Source: Gammaproteobacteria bacterium
GTDB lineage: Bacteria; Pseudomonadota; Gammaproteobacteria; Pseudomonadales; Pseudohongiellaceae
Reading direction: 5' to 3'
Length of the DNA stretch: 64,000 bases
Assembly: GCA_009692305.1 (NCBI GenBank)
Contig: SHZK01000006.1
Location: forward strand, 1 to 64,000
The first letter of the stretch is position 1, and each line of letters begins with the position of its first letter. Below, in pieces: positions 8,399 through 17,415 of the stretch. Below the pieces are notes generated by a model. That model did not search any database and was not told where the DNA came from. It worked only from the letters and a program-made list of their open reading frames with translations. The position numbers and the translations under genes are program-made.

Positions 8399-8931
8399 AT
8401 ATTGAACGTATAATCGATAGCGGCTACTACTGGATCGACGCCAGTGCACGGCGCACCAGCCTCGCCTTGGCGCGCAAATTATCGCGCCGGAATTTCCTGT
8501 CACGACTGGGCATGATGCTCGCTGGCGCGGCCGCGTTGCCGCTGTTACCAGTGTCTCGCTCCTTCGCCCAGAGTTCGGTGCTGGAGGTGGGTGACCCGCA
8601 GACTTGTGAATACTGGCGCTATTGCGCGATGAGTGGTTCGATCTGCGCCTGTTGTGGTGGCTCGGCCACAGCCTGTCCGCCTGGCACGGAACCCTCTCCA
8701 ATTTCCTGGGTTGGTACCTGCAATAATCCGGTGGATGGGCGCAACTACCTTATGTCCTATAATGATTGTTGTGGCAAGTCTGGCTGTGGCCGTTGTGGTT
8801 GTCATCGCACTGAAGGCGACAAGCCGGTCTACTTCAATAGCACGAGTAGCTCAGTGTTCTGGTGCTTTGGTGTGGAAAACACGAGCTACCATTGCACTGT
8901 ATCTTTGGTGCTGGGATCTACGGATCAATAG
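8395..8931 (+). CDS. aauA: Amine dehydrogenase small subunit, TTQ-bearing
   Basis: The 178-residue precursor has an unusually long leader with a twin-arginine motif (SRRNFLSRLG, about residues 30-39) and a mature cysteine-rich domain. The two tryptophans that become tryptophan tryptophylquinone are present: W105 in PISWVGTC and W156 in VFWCFG. The segment YNDCCG contains an aspartate (124) that aligns with the catalytic base of MADH/AADH. The end (YHCTVSLVLG) matches the family. Activity would deaminate a primary amine in the periplasm and pass electrons to a small c-type cytochrome or copper protein. No mauG, F, L, M or N gene for cofactor maturation is visible nearby. Confidence 0.92.
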   Translation: MNIERIIDSGYYWIDASARRTSLALARKLSRRNFLSRLGMMLAGAAALPLLPVSRSFAQSSVLEVGDPQTCEYWRYCAMSGSICACCGGSATACPPGTEPSPISWVGTCNNPVDGRNYLMSYNDCCGKSGCGRCGCHRTEGDKPVYFNSTSSSVFWCFGVENTSYHCTVSLVLGSTDQ

Positions 8932-8932
8932 A

Positions 8933-9370
8933 GTGACAAAGGGTAAGCGATTCACTACTGCAACGACGCTGGCGATGACTGCGTCACTGCTGGCACTACT
9001 CTCACCAGTTGCTGGCTTCGCCGCCAGCCCCCGCATAAATTATCTGCTGCATTGCAGTGGCTGCCATCTTCCCGGTGGCGAAGGCGCACCACCGAATGTG
9101 CCGTCGCTGCGCGGTGAACTGGGACGCATGTTGAGCGCACCAGCCATGCGTGCATACTTGGTGCGCGTACCGGGTTCGGCGCAATCCGCACTCAGTGATT
9201 CCGATCTGGCGGAGGTGGTTAACTGGATGCTGATGGAATTTAACGCCGACACGCTCCCGCCGGATTTCGAACTGCTCAGCACTGATGAGGTGAGCAATGC
9301 CCGCAAGGAAATTCTCGCCGACCCCTTACAATACCGGATTGCTCACTGGCGCAATTACAGCTTTGACTAG
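8933..9370 (+). CDS. Small periplasmic monohaem cytochrome c
   Basis: A 145-residue protein read from GTG at 8933, one base after the small-subunit stop. It has a signal peptide (about 1-31) and one haem-binding motif CSGCH (41-45), followed by an RGELGRM segment and two further methionines that could be the distal ligand. A cytochrome gene in this position matches orf-2 of the aau locus, so it is the likely electron acceptor of the amine dehydrogenase. The frame is open further upstream inside aauA, but a start there would not give a signal peptide. Confidence 0.85.
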   Translation: MTKGKRFTTATTLAMTASLLALLSPVAGFAASPRINYLLHCSGCHLPGGEGAPPNVPSLRGELGRMLSAPAMRAYLVRVPGSAQSALSDSDLAEVVNWMLMEFNADTLPPDFELLSTDEVSNARKEILADPLQYRIAHWRNYSFD

Positions 9371-9374
9371 TCGG

Positions 9375-9446
9375 ATGTCCTGCTGCTGCAGCGTGGAATA
9401 TTTAAAGAGTGCCTAACAACGCGTTGATCTGCCGGGTTAGTGCCGG
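9375..9446. repeat. 72-bp direct repeat, copy 1 (3' end of the TPR lipoprotein gene)
   Basis: On the minus strand this encodes PALTRQINALLGTL-stop, nearly the end of the lipoprotein encoded at 14021-14563 (PALSQQINALLGTL). The nucleotide match to 13996-14064 is about 85%, including non-coding bases past the stop. It is therefore a stray fragment of that gene, 4.6 kb away. Confidence 0.85.
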
Positions 9447-9458
9447 GAAATGAGAAAA

Positions 9459-9492
9459 TGGGGTCAAGAGAAACGGGGTCAAATCTTGCCCT
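9459..9492. repeat. REP-like element (TGGGGTCAAG ... GGGGTCAAATCTTGCC)
   Basis: Two GGGGTCAA half-sites lie just upstream of the RAYT gene. They belong to the dispersed GGGGTCA family seen throughout the window. Confidence 0.65.
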
Positions 9493-9551
9493 TTGCGTAA
9501 GCGCCATCTAATCTAAATTTCACAAAGATCAGAATAAAAGGAGAGCTATGG

Positions 9552-10397
9552 ATGGCTCGACAACTGAGATTGGAATTCGCGGGCGCGCTATATCATGTTA
9601 CCTCTCGTGGTAATCGACGTGAAGATATCTACGAATCTGACTTCGATAGAGGTCAATTTCTAATTGTCCTTGGCGAAGTTTGTAAGTGATTCAATTGGTA
9701 TTGTCATGCGTATTGCCTGATGGCGAACCATTACCATCTTCTGATTGAGACTCCCGACGGAAACCTGTCACGCGGTATGCGCCAGCTCAACGGTGTGTAC
9801 ACGCAGTATTTCAACCGCGCACATGGTCGGGTTGGTCATGTTTTACAAGGCCGCTATAAAGCAATCTTGATTGACAGGGATGGTTATCTGCTGGAACTAG
9901 CCCGTTACATCGTATTGAATCCAGTTCGCGCCTGTATGGTCAGATCTGCCAAAGACTGGCCTTGGAGTAGTTACCGAGCGACCGCTGGTCAGGCAATCTG
10001 CCCAGAATGGTTGCGAGTTGATTGGTTGCTGTCAGGCTTTGGGAAACAGAAATCCAACGCCATAGCTTCTTACTGTCGTTTTGTTATTGAAGGTAAACAT
10101 CGTCCATCACCCTGGCAGTTTTTGAAGAATCAGATTTATCTGGGTGATGAAGCGTTCGTTGAAAAAATGCTCCAGTGTATTAACGAAGACCGGGATCTTT
10201 CGGAGATGCCATCAAGTCAAAAGAGACCTGTACCAAAACGACTGAAAGAATATGAAGCTAGTGCTACAAGTCGTGACAAAGCGATCAAAGATGCTTATGC
10301 CAGCGGTGGATTTAGTATGAAAGAGATAGGTGAGCATTTTGGGCTGCACTATTCGCGGGTAAGCCGAACTCTGTCTAAGGCACAAGGCAAGACTTGA
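9552..10397 (+). pseudogene. REP-associated tyrosine transposase (RAYT, Y1_Tnp), interrupted by a stop codon
   Basis: Translated from ATG 9552, the frame gives MARQLRLEFAGALYHVTSRG, the typical RAYT start, but codon 46 is TGA (9687-9689). The same frame resumes with FNWYCHAYCLMANHYHLLIETP, which has the HUH pair (H-Y-H), then YIVLNPVRA with the likely catalytic tyrosine, and a C-terminal DnaA-like helix-turn-helix (SMKEIGEHFGLHYSRVSR). An ATG at 9720 could restart translation just before the HUH motif, but it would drop the first strand of the fold. CGA to TGA is the simplest origin of the stop. RAYTs mobilise REP palindromes, and such palindromes flank it on both sides. Confidence 0.88.
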
Positions 10398-10457
10398 CCC
10401 CTATGCTTCTTGCTGTTTATTGAAAAATCAAGTTAACTGACCCCTTGATTTTTGGCA
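10380..10457. repeat. REP-like element after the RAYT gene
   Basis: It contains CAAGACTTGACCCCTATG overlapping the RAYT stop, then GTTTATTGAAAAATCAAGTTAACTGACCCCTTGATTTTT. The segment from GTTTATTG to CCCCTTGATT recurs almost exactly at 13744-13786. Confidence 0.75.
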
Positions 10458-10564
10458 GTCTAAATCCGATTATTTCAGATTCCCACCCCCGCGCTAATCC
10501 TTTTCACCGTTCTTGGCGTATCTGCCTGTATGCTGCTCCTCTGTTACGGTTTTAGAGACATTCC

Positions 10565-11740
10565 TTGCGTGTAGCCCCAATCAAGCGCGTTGTACTGCTG
10601 GTGGTAGTGACACTTGCCCTCGGCGTGGGTTTGCTCCGCCTGTGGCAGGGCCCCGTGCTCCCGGGTTATCGCATCGAGTCGCTGCCGCTGGTGCAAACAC
10701 TGGTTGCCAGTGGCCGGGTGGTGTCGGTTTCGCGTGCGCAGATCGGCAGTGAAATTACCGGCGTGGTGCTGGAGCGCCGGGTGCAGGAAGGCGACCAGGT
10801 AGAGCCTGGGGATATTCTGCTGGTGTTGCGCGCCGATGATATTGAAGCGCAAGTGCGGCAGGCAGAGGCGGCAATCGCCCAACTGGAAACTACGACACGC
10901 CCCCAAGCCGCAGTAGCCATGGCCCGCGCCGAGACCCAATTGGAACAGGCCAGTCGTGAAACGGCGCGCCGGCGCGATCTGATCTTACGTGCGCTGTTGG
11001 CAACGGAAGTTCTGGAGCAAGCCGAGCAACAGGAAATACTTGCGCGTAATGCGCTGGAAACGGCGCGACTGACGGCCGCATCACTCGCGCCGGGCAAGGC
11101 CGAGGAAACCGTGCTGCGTGAACGTCTGCAAGCCTTGCAAGCCCAGCTCGCCAAAACCCTGGTGCGTGCCGAAGCGGCAGGCACCGTGCTGACCCGCAAC
11201 GCGGAACCCGGTGATCTGGTGCAACCCGGACGTGTGTTATTCACCATTGCCTTGAGTGGTCCGACAGAAATCCTGGCGCCGTTCGATGAAAAGAACCTGG
11301 CGCTGTTGGCCTTGCAACAAAATGCGCAGGTACTTGCTGACGCGTATCCAAATCTGCCGTTCCCCGCCACAGTCAACTTCATTGCGCCCGGCATCGATCC
11401 GCAACGTGGCACTGTCGATATCCGGCTGCTGGTGGAGCCAGTCCCGGCTTTCCTGCGTCAGGACATGACGGTGTCGGTGAATATTGAAACCGGGCGCCGT
11501 GACCAAGCAGTCGCTATTCCCAATGATGCCTTGGGCTCAGTACAAGGGAGTACCGCCCAGGTACTTGCGGTACGCGATGGCAAGGTGCAACGGCTGCCAG
11601 TGACACTGGGATTGCGCGGCTTGGCCATGTCGGAAATCGTTGCCGGGCTTGCAGCTGGTGACACGGTGCTGGCGGACGCCACACTTGCATTGGCGGATGG
11701 CAGCCGGGTACGCATTGCAGCATTGGCCTTGCCATTGTGA
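10565..11740 (+). CDS. Periplasmic adaptor (membrane fusion) protein of an ABC efflux system, MacA/HlyD-like
   Basis: The 391-residue protein has an N-terminal membrane anchor (about 8-25), a biotinyl-lipoyl-like half (GSEITGVVLERRVQEGDQVEPGDILLVL), a coiled-coil hairpin rich in Ala/Glu/Gln (about 95-200), the second lipoyl half (AEAAGTVLTRNAEPGDLVQPG) and a beta-barrel domain. The start is TTG at 10565; an in-frame TAG at 10553 leaves no room for another. It overlaps the permease gene by 4 bp, so the trio is one transcription unit. It would connect the inner-membrane ABC pump to an outer-membrane channel. The cargo is unknown. Confidence 0.85.
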   Translation: MRVAPIKRVVLLVVVTLALGVGLLRLWQGPVLPGYRIESLPLVQTLVASGRVVSVSRAQIGSEITGVVLERRVQEGDQVEPGDILLVLRADDIEAQVRQAEAAIAQLETTTRPQAAVAMARAETQLEQASRETARRRDLILRALLATEVLEQAEQQEILARNALETARLTAASLAPGKAEETVLRERLQALQAQLAKTLVRAEAAGTVLTRNAEPGDLVQPGRVLFTIALSGPTEILAPFDEKNLALLALQQNAQVLADAYPNLPFPATVNFIAPGIDPQRGTVDIRLLVEPVPAFLRQDMTVSVNIETGRRDQAVAIPNDALGSVQGSTAQVLAVRDGKVQRLPVTLGLRGLAMSEIVAGLAAGDTVLADATLALADGSRVRIAALALPL

Positions 11741-12960
11741 GCAAACAGTTGCGCCGCTTGTGGACCGAATGGACCATAGCGCTGAAATTTTTGCGCGAGG
11801 GGCGCGCGCAAACGGTGATGATCCTGATCGGCGTTGCTGTCGGTGTTGCGGTGATCGTGTTTGTTACTGCGCTGATCCAGGGACTGCAAACCAACCTCAT
11901 CGAACGCACACTGGGCACCCAGGCCCACATTCGCCTGCTACCGCCCGATGAAATCAATCTGCTGCTGCCCGCAGCCCAAGGCACAGTGCAATTGGTGCAG
12001 GAGGACAAGCGTGCACAGCGTCTGCGTTCCATCAACAACTGGCAGCAAGTCGCGGCGACGCTGGATCAGCTGCCGGCGCTTACAGCCGTATCCCCGGTAG
12101 TATCGGGGCCCGCATTTGCCCGCCGTGGCGATGCGCTGGAATCAGTGGCACTGGTGGGCGTTGATCTCGAGCGCTATCAACAGATTATTCCGCTGAGCAC
12201 TTATCTGCTTGAGGGGCAACTGCGCGTAGGTGCCGGCGATGCAATGATCGGCAAGCTGCTGGCCGAGAATCTGGGACTGCGTGTGGGCGACAAGCTGCGC
12301 CTGGAGACCGGACAACAGAGCGCTGCCATTGTAAATATCGCTGCCGTGTTCGAGCTGGGCGTGCGTGAACTGGATGCGCGCTATGTCTATCTGGATTTGA
12401 AACAAGCCCAGTCGTTGCTCAACCTGCCCGGTGGCATCACTGTGCTTGATCTCACCGTGGAAGAAATTTTTACGGCGCAAGCCATTGCGGCGCGGATTGC
12501 ACGCCTGACCGGTTTGAAAGCGGAAAGCTGGATGGAGACCAACGCCCAGTTGATGAGCGGGCTTACCGCACAGAGTATGTCCACCAACATAATTGTTGTG
12601 TTTGTGGCGTTGTCGGTGGCCTTCGGCATTGCCAGCGTACTGTCGGTGAGTGTGGTGCAGCGTACGCGCGAAATCGGCATTCTGCGTGCGACTGGCGCAA
12701 CCCGCCAACAGATACTGCGGATATTCCTGTTGCAAGGCGCTGTGTTCGGCTTGCTGGGGTCTGGTATCGGCATTGCTGCGAGTTATGCGCTGGTGTGGAT
12801 GTTCAACAACGCTGGTCCCGGCTTGTTCTACATTCCCATCTCCAGCACGCTGATCCTGTCATCGCTGCTGCTGGCAACAGTCACCGGAGTGATCGCGGCG
12901 GCGGTACCGTCGCGCCGTGCTGCCAGCCTCGATCCGGTGGAGGCCATACGTTATGTCTGA
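11737..12960 (+). CDS. ABC transporter permease, MacB/FtsX type
   Basis: A 407-residue protein with one N-terminal helix (about 27-50), a large periplasmic domain (MacB-type, about 51-280) and three C-terminal helices in an FtsX domain (ending [22 protein letters not shown]). This topology is that of MacB, LolC/E and DevC permeases. It starts at GTG 11737 overlapping the adaptor stop, and overlaps the ATPase start by 8 bp. Confidence 0.87.
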   Translation: MSKQLRRLWTEWTIALKFLREGRAQTVMILIGVAVGVAVIVFVTALIQGLQTNLIERTLGTQAHIRLLPPDEINLLLPAAQGTVQLVQEDKRAQRLRSINNWQQVAATLDQLPALTAVSPVVSGPAFARRGDALESVALVGVDLERYQQIIPLSTYLLEGQLRVGAGDAMIGKLLAENLGLRVGDKLRLETGQQSAAIVNIAAVFELGVRELDARYVYLDLKQAQSLLNLPGGITVLDLTVEEIFTAQAIAARIARLTGLKAESWMETNAQLMSGLTAQSMSTNIIVVFVALSVAFGIASVLSVSVVQRTREIGILRATGATRQQILRIFLLQGAVFGLLGSGIGIAASYALVWMFNNAGPGLFYIPISSTLILSSLLLATVTGVIAAAVPSRRAASLDPVEAIRYV

Positions 12961-13669
12961 GCTTGGCCACGAAGTCTTGCGCCTGGTTGGGCTGCGCAAG
13001 TCCTACAACATCGGCCGCCCAAACGCAGCCGAAATACTGCATGGTTTGAATCTTGATATTGGCCGCCATGATTTTGCAGCGTTGATTGGCCCTTCAGGTT
13101 CCGGTAAAAGCACGCTGCTGAATATTCTTGGGCTGCTCGACAAACCCACCGCGGGCGAACTCTACCTGCTCGGCCAGGCAACCAGCACCATGGATGATGC
13201 CGGCCGCACTGCACTGCGTGGTGCCGCGATTGGCTTCGTGTTCCAGTTCCACCATCTGATCCAGGCCTTCAATACGCTCGAGAATGTGTTGATGCCGCTG
13301 ATGTTGGCGCAGGGCAAGCCGGACGCCGCCATGCTGGAACGGGCGCGCGCGCTGCTCGCCGCGGTGGGCTTGGAAAAGTATGAGCAAGCAAAACCCAACC
13401 AATTGTCCGGGGGCCAGCAACAACGTGTCGCCATTGCGCGTGCCCTGATTACCCAACCGGCCTTGCTGCTTGCAGACGAACCCACTGGCAACCTTGACAC
13501 GCACACTGCTGCAGAGGTGTTTGAGTTGTTTCGCCGCTTCAATCGTGAGTTTGGCTGCGCTGTGCTGCTGGTCACGCATGATCCGCGCTTGTCGGTCGCC
13601 TGCGACCGCACCATCAATTTGGTGGATGGCTTGATGGTCAGTGATACCCCCAACAGCGCGCAACAATAA
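12953..13669 (+). CDS. ABC transporter ATP-binding protein, LolD/MacB-ATPase type
   Basis: This 238-residue ATPase has Walker [11 protein letters not shown]-loop [17 protein letters not shown], signature LSGGQQQRV, Walker [13 protein letters not shown] and the H-loop VTHD. The FHHL...[11 protein letters not shown] pattern is that of the LolD/MacB group. The ATG at 12953 gives the normal LolD length; the frame is open to 12917 inside the permease gene. It completes a three-gene efflux unit whose products are adaptor, permease and ATPase. Confidence 0.92.
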   Translation: MSELGHEVLRLVGLRKSYNIGRPNAAEILHGLNLDIGRHDFAALIGPSGSGKSTLLNILGLLDKPTAGELYLLGQATSTMDDAGRTALRGAAIGFVFQFHHLIQAFNTLENVLMPLMLAQGKPDAAMLERARALLAAVGLEKYEQAKPNQLSGGQQQRVAIARALITQPALLLADEPTGNLDTHTAAEVFELFRRFNREFGCAVLLVTHDPRLSVACDRTINLVDGLMVSDTPNSAQQ

Positions 13670-13675
13670 GTGTCT

Positions 13676-13787
13676 GGAGGAATCAAGGAGGAATCAAGGA
13701 GGAATCAAGGGGTCAGGTAACTCGATTTTCCCATGGCTCCCCCTGTTTATTGAAAAATCAAGTTACCTGACCCCTTGATTCCAAGTC
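13676..13787. repeat. REP-like inverted repeat with a tandem 12-bp head
   Basis: Three tandem copies of GGAATCAAGGAG lead into AAGGGGTCAGGTAACTCGAT, and this faces ATCAAGTTACCTGACCCCTT at the right side, making a hairpin of about 80 nt. The right half is nearly identical to the repeat after the RAYT gene (10416-10456). A similar tandem head is present at 59547-59580. Confidence 0.8.
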
Positions 13788-13976
13788 AAAAGAGACCTGT
13801 ACCAAAACGACTGAAAGAATATGAAGCCAGTGCTACAAGTCGTGACGAAGCGATCATAGATGCTTATGCCAGCGGTGGATTTAGTATGAAAGAGATAGGT
13901 GAGCATTTTGGGCTGCACTATTCGCGGGTAAGCCGAATTCTGTCTAAGGCACAAGGCAAGACTTGACCCCTATGCT
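13783..13976 (+). pseudogene. RAYT C-terminal fragment (helix-turn-helix part only)
   Basis: About 190 bp are about 97% identical to 10211-10400, the end of the RAYT gene, and encode SQKRPVPKRLKEYEAS through the helix-turn-helix to SKAQGKT. The catalytic HUH domain is missing. The fragment begins directly at the end of a REP hairpin and ends with GACTTGACCCCTATGC, as the parent does. The high identity means the duplication is recent. Confidence 0.9.
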
Positions 13977-13995
13977 TTGACGCCTATGCCTTCCA

Positions 13996-14064
13996 GATGT
14001 CCTGCTACAGCGTGAACCTTTTAAAGCGTGCCTAACAACGCGTTGATCTGTTGGCTTAGTGCCG
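13996..14064. repeat. Direct repeat, copy 2 (within and beside the lipoprotein 3' end)
   Basis: This is the parent of the fragment at 9375-9446. It covers the last codons of the TPR lipoprotein gene and about 25 bp past its stop. The two copies bracket the RAYT gene, the ABC trio and the RAYT fragment. Confidence 0.85.
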
Positions 14065-14563
14065 GGTCGGAGGTGGAGAAACTCAGTGCGCGCCGCGCAA
14101 AGCCAGCGGCCTCAGATGCGCGTCCCTGTTGTGCACGAATCGATGCCAGTCGATACCACAGGAAGGCATCACGGGGTTCGATGCGCAGTGCCCGTTCCAC
14201 CAATGCCGCCGCCCGTTCCAGTTCGCCTTGTGCTACAGCGGTATCCACTTCCTCCAGCAGAATTGCCGACGCCGATTTTGGAATTACGGGAGCAGATGGA
14301 GTCGGGGTTACGTAGATCGAGCCATCCACAGACGGAGCCGCCTGCGGTGGAATTTCGTCACGCACACGCGATTCATCCAGGTCGGGGTTCGCAGCGCGTT
14401 CCATAGTGGCAGGTAGCACGGTAGTCGCAGTGCCGGTATTTGCAGCGCCGCCGCGAGCGCCACTGGGAGTTGAAGTGCTGCGGCGTGTTGGATAGTTTGT
14501 GCAGGCAGTGAGCGCGAGCAGGGAAAAAATCAGAACACCACGCATCAGTAAACGCAAATTCAT
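14021..14563 (-). CDS. TPR-containing lipoprotein
   Basis: The 180-residue protein has a lipobox (LLALTACTN, Cys21), a disordered Ser/Thr/Pro/Ala region (about 22-95) and one to two TPR repeats at the end (AAALVERALRIEPRDAFLWYRLASIRAQQGRASEAAGFARRAL). Its ATG overlaps the stop of the PBP1b gene by 4 bp, so the two are translationally coupled. A small lipoprotein next to PBP1b suggests a role as an outer-membrane partner or activator of the synthase, in the manner of LpoB, but there is no LpoB homology that I can see. Confidence 0.8.
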   Translation of the reverse strand: MNLRLLMRGVLIFSLLALTACTNYPTRRSTSTPSGARGGAANTGTATTVLPATMERAANPDLDESRVRDEIPPQAAPSVDGSIYVTPTPSAPVIPKSASAILLEEVDTAVAQGELERAAALVERALRIEPRDAFLWYRLASIRAQQGRASEAAGFARRALSFSTSDPALSQQINALLGTL

Positions 14564-16839
14564 CGACTCAGGCCTCGTACTCGTTCCAGGATATTCTGCA
14601 GCAGGGACTCGCTGCTTTCACAATTTACCGCAGACTCGGCCGGATGTTGCAGTTTGAACGGCAGGGACTTGAGGTGTTGACACTCCCGCAGCCTCGAATC
14701 AGTCACAGCCGTCGCACTCACGTCATGCCAGACGATATCTGGTGGTGACTGCGTGCGGCGTGGTGCAATGTTGAGACTGCCCATCACGTCGGTCCAAACA
14801 CGCAGTGCTCCAGAGGCGCCCGTGAGACCGCTTTCGCGATTGTCGTCATAGCCAAGCCACACCACACCGACCAGATCGTCACCATAACCGGCGAACCAAC
14901 TGTCACGTAGATCATTTGTGGTGCCGGTCTTTCCTGCCAGAGGCATTTGTGCCTCGAGCTGTCCCATCATGCCCTCGGCAGTGCCGCGGGTAAAAACTCC
15001 CTGCAATGCGTATTCGAGCAGGTACATCGAAGTTGGATCTACCACTTGCGAGGTTTCAATACCGTAACGTTCCAGTGGCGTCCCATCTCCGGAAGTGACA
15101 GCCGCTACCGCGCGCAGTGGCGAACGAAAGCCGTTGCTGGCCAGGGTTTGATACATCTGCGCGACTTCGATGGGGGTCATGTCAATGGCGCCGAGTAATA
15201 AGGAAGGATAGAGCGACACTGTTTTCCCATAACCAAGCCGTGTCATCACCTCTGCGACCTTGTCTACACCGACCCGCATGCCCAGATGCACAGTCGCCAG
15301 ATTCATGGAGCGTTCCAGCGCGTCGTAAAAATATACATCCCCATAAATCTTGTTTTCGTAGTTGCGTGGCGACCACTGCTGCCCAACGCCCAGCGGGACT
15401 GAGATGGGCGTATCCGACAGTACGGAAGCCAGTGAATAGTTGCCGGATTCAAGCGCCGCCAGATATACCATGGGCTTTGCCAATGAACCGATCGGACGCA
15501 CAGCCTGCAAGGCGCGATTGAATCCGGCATAGCCGCGCTGCCGTCCGCCGGCAATGGCCCTGATCTCGCCAGTGATGGTATCGGTGATCACCATCGCTGC
15601 TTCCAGATGGGCGGCATCAGTGCTGGCCGCGGCTCGTTCCACTGCCTTTACTGCGTCTTCGAGTCGCGCCTCCATGGTGTCCTGCGCGCGCAAGTCGAGC
15701 GTGGTGAAAATACGCAGACCTTCCGTGCGCAGCGCTTCCCGGTCGTAATCCTGCGCCAGCTCCTTGCCCACCAGTTCCATGAATGCCGGATAACCCCGGC
15801 GCTGACGCGATGAGCGCGTGCTGATATTCAGAGTCTCTGTGCGCGCCTGCTCATATTCAGGCTGGGTAATAAATTCTTGCGCTAACAGACTCGAGAGCAC
15901 GATATCGCGGCGCTGCAGTGCGCGCTCCGGGTAACGACGCGGATTGTAATAAGAGGCACCTTGCGACAAGCCAGCCAGCAAGGCGAGTTCGCCGAGGGAC
16001 AGTTCCGCCAACGGCCGCGCAAAATAATATTCAGCGGCCAGTCCGAATCCATGTATGGCGCGGTTGCCTTCCTGCCCCAGAAATACTTCATTCAAATACG
16101 CCGTCAGTATTTGTTCCTTGCTGAAATGCAAATCCAGAGAAACCGCCATAAGCGCTTCCCCGATTTTACGGCGCAGCGTTTGCTGGCGGGTGAGATACAG
16201 ATTCTTGATCAATTGCTGGGTAAGCGTGCTGCCGCCCTGCACAATTTCACCGGCACGTAGATTCGCCACCAGGGCGCGCATTATGCCCAGCGGATCGACG
16301 CCAAAGTGGCTGAAAAAGCGCTGATCCTCCACCGCGACCACGGCATTCACCAAGGCTGGGGGAAACTGGGTGAGGCTCATGGGCAGGCGATCTTCGCCGG
16401 TATCCGGGTTAATCTGGGCGATCTCGACCGGTTCCAGACGCACGAGGGGCAAGTCGTTGCTCTGATCTGTGAAGAGTGATCGCACCCGATCCTGATCAAA
16501 TGCAACGTTAAAGTTAACGGCAGGCTCCCTGCCATCCCAGAACTCAAAACCCCGGGTCCACAGCCGGACATGGGTTGAGCTTACCTGAAACTCCCCCGGC
16601 CCGGTGATATCCGCGGTATCGCGATAGCCCAGTCGCTGCAGATATGCAGTGAGGTCAGTCTGATTCAGGTGTGCGCCAGCATAGAGTTCCTGCGGACTGG
16701 CATACAGGCGCGCCGGTAACGCCCACTGCAAGGCATTGAAATCCCGTCTCACTGTTAGATCAATCCACAAACACCACAGGGTGATGATAAGCGCGCTGGC
16801 GATAACAAAGCGTTTAAGCCGCAACATATTTGTCGCCAT
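14560..16839 (-). CDS. mrcB: Penicillin-binding protein 1B, bifunctional transglycosylase-transpeptidase
   Basis: A 759-residue class A PBP. It has a short cytosolic tail, one membrane helix (about 9-29), a UB2H-like domain (about 50-120), the GT51 domain with catalytic E171 in EDQRFFSHFG and the QGGSTLTQQL motif, then the transpeptidase domain with SLAK (S452, K455), SMN (511-513) and KTGT (637-640). It polymerises and cross-links peptidoglycan. The first ATG at 16839 lies inside the upstream short gene; a second ATG four codons later (16827) is equally possible. The C-terminal 60 residues after the transpeptidase fold are poorly conserved and contain two cysteines. Confidence 0.95.
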   Translation of the reverse strand: MATNMLRLKRFVIASALIITLWCLWIDLTVRRDFNALQWALPARLYASPQELYAGAHLNQTDLTAYLQRLGYRDTADITGPGEFQVSSTHVRLWTRGFEFWDGREPAVNFNVAFDQDRVRSLFTDQSNDLPLVRLEPVEIAQINPDTGEDRLPMSLTQFPPALVNAVVAVEDQRFFSHFGVDPLGIMRALVANLRAGEIVQGGSTLTQQLIKNLYLTRQQTLRRKIGEALMAVSLDLHFSKEQILTAYLNEVFLGQEGNRAIHGFGLAAEYYFARPLAELSLGELALLAGLSQGASYYNPRRYPERALQRRDIVLSSLLAQEFITQPEYEQARTETLNISTRSSRQRRGYPAFMELVGKELAQDYDREALRTEGLRIFTTLDLRAQDTMEARLEDAVKAVERAAASTDAAHLEAAMVITDTITGEIRAIAGGRQRGYAGFNRALQAVRPIGSLAKPMVYLAALESGNYSLASVLSDTPISVPLGVGQQWSPRNYENKIYGDVYFYDALERSMNLATVHLGMRVGVDKVAEVMTRLGYGKTVSLYPSLLLGAIDMTPIEVAQMYQTLASNGFRSPLRAVAAVTSGDGTPLERYGIETSQVVDPTSMYLLEYALQGVFTRGTAEGMMGQLEAQMPLAGKTGTTNDLRDSWFAGYGDDLVGVVWLGYDDNRESGLTGASGALRVWTDVMGSLNIAPRRTQSPPDIVWHDVSATAVTDSRLRECQHLKSLPFKLQHPAESAVNCESSESLLQNILERVRGLSR

Positions 16840-17056
16840 TGGGGGCGCCCTCTTCGAAGGGGTGAATTACCAGCCATCCATCACCTTCAATTTGTACTTC
16901 CTTGAAGGTTAATCTGCCGCCGTCTCGAGTCACGCCTTCAGTGATGATCCAGTTCTTCTGGCCATTGCCGATCGATGGGCCTTGGGCCGCCGTGCTAACA
17001 CTGGTCAGGGCTATTGCGCCGCTAACGATGGCTATCAGTAGTTGAAATGTTTTCAT
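16814..17056 (-). CDS. Short secreted protein, possibly a truncated DUF7282-like domain
   Basis: The 80-residue protein has a signal peptide (about 1-23, ending STAAQ) and one short beta-rich segment, with EGVTRDGGRLTFKEVQIEG followed by DGWLVIHPFEEGAPNG. The wording resembles the first half of exported DUF7282-type domains, which usually go on much longer. It stops just after PNGDKYVAA, 26 bp inside the start of the PBP1b gene. It may be a native small protein or a gene truncated when the PBP1b gene was joined to it. Confidence 0.55.
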   Translation of the reverse strand: MKTFQLLIAIVSGAIALTSVSTAAQGPSIGNGQKNWIITEGVTRDGGRLTFKEVQIEGDGWLVIHPFEEGAPNGDKYVAA

Positions 17057-17415
17057 GGTAGTTGTTCCTGCCTTTTCGAATGGGATTTACCGTTCCTATC
17101 ATACAGACTTGCTGCACTGGCAGTCGCAGGATTTTCCGGACAACTTAATGGGTGATGCATCGCTCTATTAGCCTTAAGTAGTCAAAAGAGAAGCAGTGAT
17201 TTGAAGAAAGCGGTACCAGTTGCTGGCAACACTGAACAGCGAACCCGAACACTCTGATCCGCTGATACGATTGATGGTGTGGACCGGTGGTGTAAACTGA
17301 TGGTGTGGACATTCCCCAGTCGCAGGGCTACATTCCCAGCTTCCAGAGGTTACGAACCTCAATTATGCATTCATATACATATACATATACATATATATAG
17401 AAGGAAGAGAGAAAG
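17057..17415. other. Promoter region of the PQQ dehydrogenase with a microsatellite
   Basis: No gene is seen. TGATGGTGTGGAC occurs twice (near 17273 and 17298). A small perfect hairpin GAGGTT-ACG-AACCTC is at about 17346-17360. An ATACAT tandem repeat covers 17372-17398, directly before the AAGGAAGAGAG ribosome-binding site. Variation in that repeat could change promoter spacing. Confidence 0.45.

Noticed and set aside
5968-9370. Calling the cluster a methylamine dehydrogenase (mau) locus
   Set aside because: There is no amicyanin gene and no mauG, and a small cytochrome gene follows the small subunit as in the aau locus. The substrate still is not proven.
9687-9689. TGA in the RAYT gene as selenocysteine
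   Set aside because: No family precedent and no hairpin at the right distance. CGA to TGA fits an arginine in RAYTs.
13676-13787. Tandem GGAATCAAGG units as a CRISPR array
   Set aside because: Units are directly adjacent without spacers, and no cas gene is present.
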